Assembly: GCA_015680685.1 (NCBI GenBank)
Contig: MNCI01002249.1
Coordinates: 813 to 64,812, forward strand
Direction of reading: 5' to 3'
Origin: Gnetum montanum
Lineage: Eukaryota > Streptophyta > Gnetopsida > Gnetales > Gnetaceae
DNA length: 64,000 bases
Within the stretch, counting starts at the first letter, position 1, and every line of letters starts with the position of its first letter. The position numbers and the translations under genes were made by a program. This document shows, piece by piece, positions 47,564-57,866 of the stretch. Under the pieces are notes generated by a model. The model had not been told where the DNA came from and did no database searches. It saw only the letters and a list, made by a program, of their open reading frames with translations.

Positions 47564-48960
47564 TATTATACGAAGTGGCTCCTCAATTTTTCAACTTTTT
47601 TATTTTACATTACTTTTCATATGTTTTTCATTTCCTTGAATATTTTATAATTTTCTCTATATTTTTCCTTATTTGGATTTTCTTATGTTTCTTCATTTTC
47701 TTTATTGTCATTAGGACTTTGATGCCAAAATATAGCTACTAATTAATGATGGATTGTAACTTGCATTATTTACTTTATTGCAAATGACTAGATGTCATCT
47801 TAAGAATTTTGACATTAATTAATGGGACATTGATTCTTTTCAAGATATCAAGTAGTGAGTTCACATCATGCACCATTAAATTAGGACATTGTTTCCTAAT
47901 TTTGAAAATATGAGGTCCTGTCTTAGTAACAACTTATAATGAATTTATGATGTCAATACTTTCCAAACTTGGGATGAATTAAAAGGATGAACAAGGGTGT
48001 GGCTTCTAGGGGATTTATCACCTTTTGTACCTACCTACCATCTAGAGTTGCATGAGTATTCCCATGAATTCCTCACCATTCCTACATCGATCAAATAAAA
48101 GGAAATAATTTCTTTGCATGGTGTGGTTCCCATTAGCCAAAAAAATGATGAGAATTCAAAGCATACCCCTTAGACACAATAATAGGCTACAAGCACTAGT
48201 TATGGGTATAGAAAGACATGTTACCCATGCTTGAAGACATCCCTCTAACTAAGGTCATTTTCACTTCTTACTTCTCTTTTCTTCTTTCTTTGGAATGGTG
48301 AGGGTCGATGGGGATGCTCCTATACCTTAGAGGGTGGAATGGTCTAAATGTGCCAATGTGAAGTTATTGGAAGTGAATGGTCTTGATTCTAACTAAGGAT
48401 GGAAGCTATCAAGTCATACTAATCACATCCTCTACAAGGAACTTGATGTGACCAAAATGTGAGACTCCATTTCATACTCTTTCTCTCTCATCCATCTATT
48501 CTTCCCATGTATCACCTCACTACCTCTTCTCATGATTGTATTAATGGGTTCATTTTGAGATGTTCTTAATTCTTTGATGGTTTCTTTGGTGATTTGAATT
48601 TTAATAATACACAACCATTAATCATTCTTGGAGTCCACAAACTCCTTGCTTTGAGGGCATGCAAGGGCATTAAGGGAATGAGCCTACTATGGGGAGAACC
48701 CACTTGCATACTCCTTGGTTGGGATGGTTTAATTCCTTATCACTTAGGCTTTTCTCTTTCAAAACCTTTGTCTTCCACCTTGGTGCATCTAGTTTTTGCA
48801 TTCCTTGCTAATTAATGTATTAAATCTCATTTCCAAATGTATTCCTATCCCTCTTTAAGCATTTTTCCTTAGTCTAAGCTTTTCTGGCTTCCTCTAGACC
48901 CCAATTTCTTGGAAAAGACTTCTTTTTCTTACTTAGTTTTTGAAGTGTGAAAATGTTGGT
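47564..48960 (+). other. E2 region after pol, no ORF
   Basis: Shared in patches with E1 (for example 48150-48290 and 48645-48720). No env-like frame. T-rich at 47580-47710. Confidence 0.6.
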
Positions 48961-49283
48961 TTCTAACTACGTTGATGCATCCTTGTTGATGCAGCATAAA
49001 AATAGTATAAATATGCAATGGGATTTATAAAAATTTGCACATTTATTTCATAACACTAGGGAAGTTTTTACAATTTTTAGAGCCAAGAGTCATCTCAAGC
49101 CTATAATTTCCTAATGGCTTGTTCGAATCCACTCATTCTTTGACCCTGCAGCTACCAAAGGTGAGCTTTATGTCATGGGGGCCACAAACTTGTGGTTTTT
49201 GACTAAAAAGTTTTTGAAATTTTTCTAATGCCAAAATGGTTTAATGAATAAAATTCCAAAATCCATGCTTGATGGAATTTTTT
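48961..49283. other. Unassigned stretch
   Basis: AT-rich sequence after E2 homology ends, with a GTTGATGCA pair near 48970-48994. I see no gene; it may belong to the LINE fragment that follows. Confidence 0.4.
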
Positions 49284-49610
49284 AGCCAATTTGTAAAGCA
49301 TATACACTAATGATGTTTATGATCTTATTTCCAAGTACAAGTTTTATGTACATAATTTGATCATCATAGCAATATGCTTATACCACTTTATTTTTGATAC
49401 ATTGATTAATGATTATGCCCACTTCATTTCAGCAATTTTGTTTTTGCTAGGTAGAAGAGGTTGTAAGCCTAGACTAAATCTTTAACTTTCTCTTCTTTCC
49501 ATCTTGTTTCTTAAAGGTAGGTAATGTAGATTCTTCATCTTTTCATGGTATTGGTAATTTTAGAAGTTCTTTTATTATGAGTGTCTATATTCCAAGTTAT
49601 CATTTGAAAT
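49284..49610 (-). pseudogene. LINE endonuclease fragment
   Basis: Minus-strand translation shows landmarks of the exonuclease-endonuclease-phosphatase domain at the N-terminus of RTE-type LINE polyproteins: ITWNIDTHNKRTSKI (about 49600-49560), ETRWKERKLK (about 49515-49485), NEVGII near 49430 and IKLVLGNKIINIISVYALQI (about 49345-49286). Stops interrupt it, and the reverse-transcriptase part is not next to it. Confidence 0.7.
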
Positions 49611-50449
49611 TTTTATTTTTAAACTTGCTTCTTTATCCATACTCATCCCTAATGTGGGAACCCTTAGTTACTTTTCATAACATCCAGATGGTAACATTGC
49701 ACATCATTTTTGGAGGATGTCCTAGTAAGTCCTTGCCCATTTTGCATAGCAAGCAAGCCATATGACTGTTACCCATCACATCTAGAAAATTTCCTAGCAT
49801 CTACAAAATATGAAGAAAAAAAAAACTCATCCATGTGATTTGCCAAAGATTTACAGCTAGTTACAAACGTGATGCTAATCATCCTTTTGTATATGGGCGT
49901 AGACCTAGCATTGGTGGATTTATTAAACAACTAAACTTTTATGAAACTAAAACTAAAATTTTATTACATATGTAGATCCTATGGATTTGTTGGACACTAG
50001 AAATGTATATGCTATGAGTTTTCAAAACATCATTAAGAAAATGACATAATGTTCTTGGTAACATTTGAAATAAATCAACCAAATTTGCAATGGTAATATC
50101 ATACTTATAATTAGTGTGCTTAAATGTAGAATATTGTATGAAAATATGGTGTTCATCTTTAATGCTAGTTATATGGTATAATCAACATATTCATTTTTCA
50201 CAAAGAAATTTTAGCCATCTACAAGTTTTAACTCTTAAATGATAAGATTCAATTCATGTTATAATAATTTTGAATAACAAATGGTGAGAAATAGGAATAG
50301 GTAAATAGTTTACTTTTGAGTTAAGGCCTAATACTATTTAAATATTTTTTTTTCTTTTTATATTTTTCAAAATTTTTAAAATACTATTTATTTCACTAAT
50401 TTGTGTACTTAAGGTTAGAATAAAGAATCTGCTCTTAAATATTCCATTT
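49611..50449. other. Unassigned AT-rich stretch
   Basis: No convincing reading frame on either strand. It lies between two minus-strand LINE fragments and could be decayed LINE sequence. Confidence 0.4.
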
Positions 50450-50840
50450 AATAAGTCATAGAACTTTTTTACGAGACCATCCTTTATCTTTGATTTCCAT
50501 CATCACTTTTTTGAAGTATATATTCAATGAGAATTTAGAAAGGTTATGAGTGTAGGCTATAAATTGACAAATAATTCTATCTTCTATGAGCATAATGTCT
50601 CCTTCAAGAAGCACAATCTCACATTGTGTCTATCTATTCATTTTAAATTCATCAAGTAGAAAACGCTTCTAAATTTTTTTTATCTATTTTCAATATTTAT
50701 TTGCAATATTAGAATCCCATATAATACATCCACAAAGAATAATTGAATGAGCAATGACATGATAAAGTTTCTTTTGGATATTTCAAGCTAAAATAAATTC
50801 CTATTTACATTTACTTTTTAAAGAAAATAAGAGTTTTATA
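50450..50840 (-). pseudogene. LINE reverse-transcriptase C-terminal fragment
   Basis: The minus strand reads KLYHVIAHSIILCGCIIWDS, then KRFLLDEFKMNR and EIVLLEGDIMLIEDRIICQF, a pattern typical of the region after the RT domain in plant LINEs. Several stops. It is a different LINE type from the RTE fragments nearby. Confidence 0.6.
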
Positions 50841-50949
50841 CTACTTGCAATTCTTTAAGTAATATACTAATCACATTTGTATTGCATTGATTTCATTTGT
50901 CAATGATAGGTGGCTCAAGTGATTAGCTTGTTATCTTGTTATGTTAGAG

Positions 50950-51285
50950 GTTACTAGTTGAAGGATTAGAGGAAGACTTGGGGTGATTTCTATTTTAGAT
51001 AAGTTACAAGAATAGTGGCTTAGATGGTTTGGACATGTTCAAAGAAGATTAGACAATGAGCCTATAAACAGAGATTACTACATCACTATTCAAGGAAAGC
51101 CACTAAAACAAATAACAAAGAAGAGATGAGAAAAAATGATCAAAGATGATTTGAAGAAATTGCAAATTAACAAAGATCTTACTCTTCATAGAGGCAAATG
51201 CAAAAAGAAAAAAAGAAAAAAACTCATGTAGCCAACCCCATTTTACTAAAACAAGGCTAGGATGATGATGATAATGATGATACCT
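50950..51285 (+). pseudogene. RTE-type LINE 3' end
   Basis: Plus strand: LGVISILDKLQE, then WLRWFGHVQRRLDNEPINRD, then DDLKKLQINKDLTLHRGK, the C-terminal signature of RTE-type LINE polyproteins. It ends in a GATGAT-type simple repeat (51261-51281), as RTE tails do. It is truncated at the 5' side near 50950. The same family lies on the minus strand at 63085-64000. Confidence 0.8.
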
Positions 51286-51957
51286 TGCTTTTTAACACCA
51301 CAAATTTTAACCTCTTAATATTATCATTTCTTTCATATATTGCCTTAAGTGATCACATATTTCTTTAGTTTTCTTTAGGTGCATGATCTTCAGAATAATC
51401 ACATGATCCAAGCCACATATGAAAGCAGTGCTTACTTAATCCCATGAGCAACATTGGTAGATCTTGATGGATCCTCTAGAAATAATTTTCTATATATATC
51501 AAACAGAGAAAAATTAGGTTTCCCAAAAAAAATTAATTTTATCAAAAAAAAAAACATTAGATTCATTGAGGAAAATCATATTTCAAATACAACAAATTAA
51601 ATCCAAAAGCTATTTATTTAAAGTATGATTATACTCGCAATATATATATTATCAAAATTAAATATATAAATATTTAATGTCAATTTGTTTCTTTTACATT
51701 TCCCAATTTAGATTAATGTCTCATTTGTATATCCAATACAATTTCACTTTTCTCAAAGTCTTCAAGTATCAGAGACTTGCGGTGCAGTAATGGGCAGGCA
51801 CAAGTTCATTGCCATTCATAAACTTGAGAAAATGAAAACTGCTTTGGAAAATGGAAAATAACTGAATATATCAAAGAATGCTATATTAAAAAAATAGACA
51901 GGCTCTGAAACAAAATTAACCGTCCGATAAGGGCCACTTTACAATGCCAGGAGACAA
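51286..51957. other. AT-rich unassigned stretch
   Basis: No gene is seen. A-rich runs at 51522-51554 and TATATATATT near 51640. Confidence 0.5.
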
Positions 51958-52932
51958 CAGCATCAACTCTTTCTCGGCAATCATGGGAAAGGCCGTCAAA
52001 TTAGCACATACTTGACGTTAACTACTGTAAACCACCGTAAAATTATCGCTGTAGCCACGTAAATTTTGTCGATAGTGACTGAAAGGTGTTAAGTGAGATT
52101 TGCACGCTAATTTTGACAACCTGTGCATCATCTTTGATATTCCACCATCATCTTTGATATTCCATGGTGGCATTAGCGGCGTAGTTTTCACACTTGTCTC
52201 AGTGGACGAGGACGAGTAGCTAGATGAAAAATAAAACAAAGCAAACGACATGGAAGAAATTTGTTACATACCCTCGGGTCTGAGTGATTAAGGAACAGAG
52301 ATTCATTTTGAATTCCAGAACAGCGCAGCAAGTACGGAAAGAAAGCAATTAAGGTGAAAAGCTTAAAACCCTTTCCAAGTGTCATAAAATCAGAGATATT
52401 ATTAAAATTTAATAACATTCAGCATAGATATGGTACTATAGACATGAGTATAATGGCTGCAGCTTCAACTCTTTCTTGGCAATTATGGGAAAGGCAGTCA
52501 AATTAGCACATAAATTAGCACATACTTGACGTTAACTTCTGTGAAAGACCGTAACATTTTGCCGGCAGTGACCGAAAGGTGTTAAGCTGTGAAGTCTGAG
52601 ATTCGCAGCTAATTTTGACAACCTGTGCATCATCTTTGATATTCCTTGGTAGCATAAGCAGCGTAGTTTTCCCACTTGTCTCAGTGGACGAGCACGAGTA
52701 GGTAGATGAAAAAGAAAACACATCGAACGACATGAAAGAAATTTGTCACATACGCTTGGGTCCAAGTGATTAAGGAATAAAGATTCGTTTTGAATTCCAG
52801 AACCATCCAGCAAGTACACAAAGAAAGTAATTATGGCAAAAAGCTTAAAAGCCTTTCCAAGTGTCATAAAATGAGAGATGATAATATTAAAATATAATAA
52901 CAACATTTAGTGTAGATATGGTATTATTGGTT
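51958..52932. repeat. 501-bp tandem duplication
   Basis: Two direct copies, 51958-52438 and 52459-52932, begin CAGC(A)TCAACTCTTTCT and share the whole unit. Copy 1 has an extra short internal duplication of CATCATCTTTGATATTCCA (about 52129-52164). The second half of copy 2 (from about 52728) continues into the E2 3' LTR, and a third partial copy is at 266-460. Confidence 0.85.
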
Positions 52933-54891
52933 AATAAAGAAGATCATTATTTGGAGGTTCAATGTTCATTTCTTCCAAGGTCTTATGAGGATGGCAAATG
53001 AGCAAAAGCGTAACCTCTTTGATTCATTGTACCTAGACTCATATTCCAACACTGACACTCAAACCCACATCTTTTGAACTAAAAAATAAACACCTTACCA
53101 TCACTCCAAAAGATTTTGAATAGAAAGAGGAAAAAAGATTTTGAATAATTAATTTTTGATCTTGAGTACTTATTTCAAGTTGACAATAGTTTGCATAAGG
53201 TTTTTCCATACATTTTTTGGAAGGATGGCATATCTTATTTTCCTTTTAATTCTAAAGTTGCATACTGTATTATTACCAAAAATGATTTTAGTCCTAGCAA
53301 ATTTAATAAAGCCTAAAATATGCAATTATCTTCTCACTTTTGGATGAGGAACATCGAAGATATTTTGGAAAGCTCCTACCTTTCCAAAAATTTGTACCTT
53401 ATAAAGGTGTCTTGGTATTTTATTCATTAAAGTCTTCTTACAAATACTAGTGTTCAATGCATGGGAATTTTTTGTCCTCAATATCCTCTTCGTTGAAGTA
53501 AAGACTCATTTTCCTAGATGTGTGTTTTTTTTAAGTATCTAGTTAAATATCATGCATGGAATTGGATATTTAGAATTTCTAACTCTCAACCAAATAGTAC
53601 TAATTTTATTCTTGGTGATCAACCTACTTTGTCTACTTTCTCCCTTTGCATTTGGAAGTATCTTAGGCCACTTGTTTTCTATTTAGCTTGGAAGCCTCAA
53701 TGTGCAGGTATTTTCCATGAGTAAGAGCATAACTATGACATTTTTCTCAAGAGTTAAATATCATATTCTCAAAGATATGGCTTTTAGTTACACTTTCAAG
53801 AAAAAAAAACTTTAAGTCAATTAATTTATCTTCTACAATATTAATTTCTTTTGGTTTTGGAGGCTCAAGTTGAAATGTTTTCACCTTGTGTTACTAATTG
53901 TTCATTAATTTTGTTTGGCATTTTCTTTTGGTCTTAGAAAGAGTTTGCTCCATTTTACAAGAAACTTTCTAGTAAGAAGTGAAAATTTGTGAGGATATTT
54001 CTTCTCAACAAGGATAAGGCTACATCCACTTCTACTTCTAAGGAAAAATTTTTCAAGATTGGTTGTTGATAAATCATGCGATGGGCTACATCAATAAGCT
54101 TGCATTGATGCATCCCTATCAACACAATATCTATCTTTACCTATATAAATGTACATACGTACCACATTTATGGCATCATTAAGTCAATAGAGTAGCCAAG
54201 TTCTTGTAGTTTTCTTCCGTTAGAGATAAAATATTTTCTAAGTACCCATAGTAGGACTTCAAGGATTGTACAGATCCTTATTAAAAAATTAATGTACTTG
54301 AACACTTTGATGTGCTAGCAATAAAAATGAGATTCTTGAAACTCCTTGCAGCATCAAGAATATATTAATGTTTACTTTTATGCATCTTATTATTCATGCA
54401 CCTTACATTCATGTTCGTAGTTAATTAATACGCTTAATAATTACACATAAGTACAAGTGCCTCAAACATACCGTTAATGCTTCATAATCCTAGCGGTGTT
54501 ATCACTTGATTTACCTAATAGCCTAACACTTAGTAACTCACTTGTGTTTCTAATAAGTTCAAAATGTGCATAGAAGGTGGGCCTGGATGCTTATGTTAGG
54601 ATAACTAAATTAAGGCATTAGATAGTTAATTAGTTAATTCACAATTAATTACTTTTGTTCCACAATTAAAATATAAAAAATATAAAATCAATAAAATCAT
54701 GTGCCTTGGTTTACACTTACCCATACCCTTGCACTTACACAAGTGAAGCCATGAAAACAACAATCACATTTTTAAGTTCCTACTTTGCCTATTGTGCATT
54801 TAGGAGCTAAAGTCCACGGAATTCAATCAGATCGCTAGTGCAATGCTTGTGATTCATATGGTTAGACATAGGGACTACTCGTTGCTCATTA
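52728..54891 (+). repeat. E2 3' LTR
   Basis: Matches the three E2 5' LTR pieces in order and is not interrupted, so it records the empty target sites of E1 (near 52985) and E3 (near 53366-53370). TATATAAAT is at 54142-54150, AATAAA at 54320-54325, and it ends CTCATTA at 54891. Its R-U5 part resembles E1 LTRs. The left boundary is uncertain because the tandem duplication overlaps it. Confidence 0.82.
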
Positions 54892-55798
54892 GTTGTAAAG
54901 AAAACTTGACAAGATATCCTAAATCTATTAGAATTTTTTTATATATTATTAATGTAATGCAGTCTAAAATTTTTTAAATTATTATTATTTTTAAAGTTTG
55001 GTCACTCTATGATGATCCCTATAATTGCTTTTTAAAAAGTCAAGTTTACAATAAGTTCGATAATTTGATGTTTGGTGGTTACAACTGACTTCAAATTTTG
55101 AATATGACTTTGTTTCACGCATTTGGACTTAAAAGAATCGGTGGTTGAAATTAAGGAAAATCATGAAAATAAAGTGCAAGAAATTCTAACGGGCCGGTGC
55201 TTCAGCCGTGTAGGGCACGTCTAAAATGCACGGACCTTTCAGAGTCATGTAACCTAATTATGCGTCGTTCTCACGTCTCACTATTCCTGTGTTTGACACA
55301 TTGTTATTGTGTATGAATGTTGTACGTCACAGAATCTACACTATTGCGAGACGCTTGACAAGCTTCCCAACAATTGAATGCGACATTGGGACCCCTGCGG
55401 CCTCTGCTTCAAGAAAAATGGAACCTTAGAACTACTATTGCCTCGGCTGATCGCTGCTCCCGCTCCATCCGCTCAACCATTACACTGTACGTGCATCAAA
55501 TCAAAGAAACTGAAAAGTGAAAATAAAATTGGTGTAAAAGAACACACAAACAATGTCCACCATAGCGCGGTCCAAAACAGTAGCAGTAAATTTATCAAAA
55601 CAAGGTTTGTTGGTCTGCCGTTTTTAACCACAGCTTCAAACAGCCAGGATGGATTCAACGTTCCCTATAAATTAATCACAAAGCCACTTTACGTGGATGG
55701 TATAATGCCATAGATTCAGCTTTCAAAAACCGCAGTTCTTGGTGGTGGCTGGCATTTAATCCTTACAAATCAAATCAATTTGAGGAAGGGAATCGAGC
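54892..55798 (+). promoter_or_regulatory. MYB upstream region
   Basis: Unique-looking sequence between the E2 LTR and the MYB start. It is less AT-rich after 55180 and contains several ACGTC/CACGTCT words (about 55215-55335). An open frame at 55378-55713 matches nothing I know and is more likely promoter or 5' UTR. Confidence 0.5.
55666..55674 (+). promoter_or_regulatory. Candidate TATA box of the MYB gene
   Basis: TATAAATTA lies 133 bases before the start codon, a suitable distance for a short 5' UTR. Confidence 0.6.
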
Positions 55799-57866
55799 AT
55801 GGTCTGCCAGAGCTGCTGCAGAAATAAAAGGAGTGTCAGAAAAGGCAGGTGGAGCCCCGAGGAGGACATGAAACTCAGATCCTACATTACCAGATATGGA
55901 GTTATTTGTTGGAGCATGATGCCCTCCTTGGCAGGTAATTAATACTACCTGCCTTTTTCGCGTTAATTGCTTTGCAGCCATGGCTTTTGTTTTGTTTCTG
56001 GCTTTGGCTTTTTGTTGATACGATCGATTTTAGTTCATTGGTCACACAACTTTTAGACTTCGCTGCGGCAGGTTTGGACCGATGTGGCAAAAGTTGCAGG
56101 CTTAGATGGCTCAATCACCTTAGACCGGGCATCAAAACCCACACCTTTTCTTCCGCAGAAATCGACCTCATTTTCCGTATGCACTCCATCGTGGGCAATA
56201 GGTGTGCCTCTGTTTCTCTTGTTCTCTGCTTTGCTTCTTCCTCAGGTGAAATTCAATTTCCACCTTCATGATTTGTAGAATTAGGTTTCTGTTATGCTTT
56301 ACAGGATTTGGATTGTTGAAGCTTAGAGCAGTACGAATTCCCCAAGAATGAACCGTAAAAGTAGCTGCAACAATTTTTGAGAACTGTAAAGGAATCATGA
56401 AAAGATATAATATAATTCTAAGTTCCTAAACGATGCTACTATTTTGAAAAGTAAAAATGACGAACAAACGGCTTTAGATCATTGTTGCTGTGTGCTGAAA
56501 ATGTATACATACCGTTTGTTTAAAGAGTAAAACATGTAACAGAAGATGAATGACTTAACAATCAAGATATTACCGTTAGTTCTTTGATATTACTAATTTT
56601 GAGGAAGAAGCTATCATCTAGAGTATACGCAAAACACTTGGACTTTGCGAATCACTAGTTTTTCAGAAAATAAACTTAGACTGTGGTGTGGAAATGACCT
56701 GCAGAAAATCAGATGTTCAGCCCTTTGACCCTCTCAAATTCTAACCTGCCTTGTGTCGCTGAGTCTCAGCCAAGTTCTAACCTGCGACCCTCTCAAATTC
56801 AACCCGCCTTGTGAATCACTGAGTCTCAGCCAAATTTTAACCTGCGACCCTCTCAAATTCTAACCTGCCTGTTGACTCGCTGAGTCTGGGCCAAGAGAAA
56901 AAACTAGCGACTCTGCAAGTACTGACGGAAACTGTGCGAGTTACAGTAATTGCAACGAAACGTGATGATACTTTCCCAACTCGTTTTCCCCCTCTGGATA
57001 TTCGATCTGATCCTTGTTGACTTTAATGGGCGCTTGGATAACAGAACGATGACTTTTTGGACACAAAAATTGTCATCTTTCTGTTTTTTAATCACCTTGC
57101 TGTTTGTTCCATTTCATGTTTTCCATTTCCAGTTGTCACTAGAAACTGAGAAGAGGCATGTATCAAATTCAAATATGACTCATGGTAATATTCAATTAGG
57201 GTATTTTGATAGCGATAACTTCGTATTCTGGTTTTTTTTTTCATATATTGTAAAATGGCTTTCAGATGATTCTACCAAGAAGCTTTTCCTCTTTAGACTT
57301 CTCATGTACTGGTAAGCTAATCCAGCCACTTAATGCAAAACTGAAAAGGTTTATCCTGCTTACAAAACACGTCTCAGAGCCAAGGGATAACATCCAACCA
57401 GGTCCACAGTTCATAATAACCTTATAACTGCACATGCATATTAAATGTTTTTCTGTGATACAGGTGGTGTGAGATTGCCAAACAATTACCCGGAAGAACA
57501 GACAACCATGTCAAGAATTTCTGGAATTGTTACTTGAATCCCAGACGCAGACTGCAGGCGCCGCGCAGTGGCCATCAACATACTCCACAGCAGCAGCAAC
57601 ACCGTTTTTCTTTGCCGCACAGCCATGACAACCATGTTGCGGTAGAAGCACCTGCAGCAAAAATATTCCATGAAAATGATAGTGCAGTTAATGGAGACGG
57701 AATTCTAGAGTTGGTGGAAAGTTGCCGCCACCACCAACAACAGCAAGAACAACAATTAGATTTCTGGGCTGACGATGCGCACTGGAATTTCCAGTGGATG
57801 AACGATAACATGTCCATTCTATCGAGTCTGTGGGACTGCACCGACATTAACATTGCATTACCATGA
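55799..57866 (+). CDS. R2R3-MYB transcription factor, three exons
   Basis: Exons 55799-55934, 56072-56201 and 57464-57866 give 222 codons plus TGA, with no stop or frameshift. Introns (55935-56071 and 56202-57463) have GT-AG ends at the two conserved R2R3-MYB positions; the 130-bp second exon is the classic size. The protein starts [21 protein letters not shown]2 (about residues 16-67) keeps its three tryptophans, ending [16 protein letters not shown]3 (about 68-118) starts with Phe ([12 protein letters not shown]), as usual, and contains [20 protein letters not shown]. The C-terminus has Gln/His-rich runs (about 135-185) and an acidic/aromatic end ([19 protein letters not shown]) that could be an activation domain. 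It should bind DNA in the nucleus as a transcriptional regulator. I cannot assign the subgroup; CWSMM in R2 replaces the usual NWR or CWS-V forms. All invariant residues I can check are present, so it looks functional. Confidence 0.93.
56727..56897. repeat. Three-copy ~60-bp tandem repeat in MYB intron 2
   Basis: Units at 56727-56785, 56786-56845 and 56846-56897 start GACCCTCTCAAATTC and contain CTGAGTCTCAGCC or CTGAGTCTGGGCC. The rest of intron 2 is AT-rich without other features. Confidence 0.88.

Larger units (their letters stand above)
41250..48960 (+). mobile_element. E2 internal region: Athila-like Ty3/gypsy, oldest element
   Basis: The body of the element whose LTRs are 266-41249 (in pieces) and 52728-54891. 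A decayed primer-binding site TGGTGCCATTTTCAACAA (41251-41268) follows the LTR and resembles the tRNA-Asp type. Gag-pol follows with the same domain order as E1, then a region shared with E1 up to about 48960, where family homology ends. Sequence from there to the 3' LTR contains LINE fragments. I infer the LTR pairing from colinearity; the polypurine tract next to the 3' LTR was not identified. Confidence 0.8.

Noticed and set aside
55378-55713. A 111-codon open frame upstream of MYB
   Set aside because: It contains the candidate TATA box of MYB, matches no family I know, and overlaps open frames on the other strand.
55775-55981. Minus-strand frames over MYB exon 1 and exon 3
   Set aside because: They are shadows of the MYB exons, which have conserved domain sequence and correct splice sites on the plus strand.
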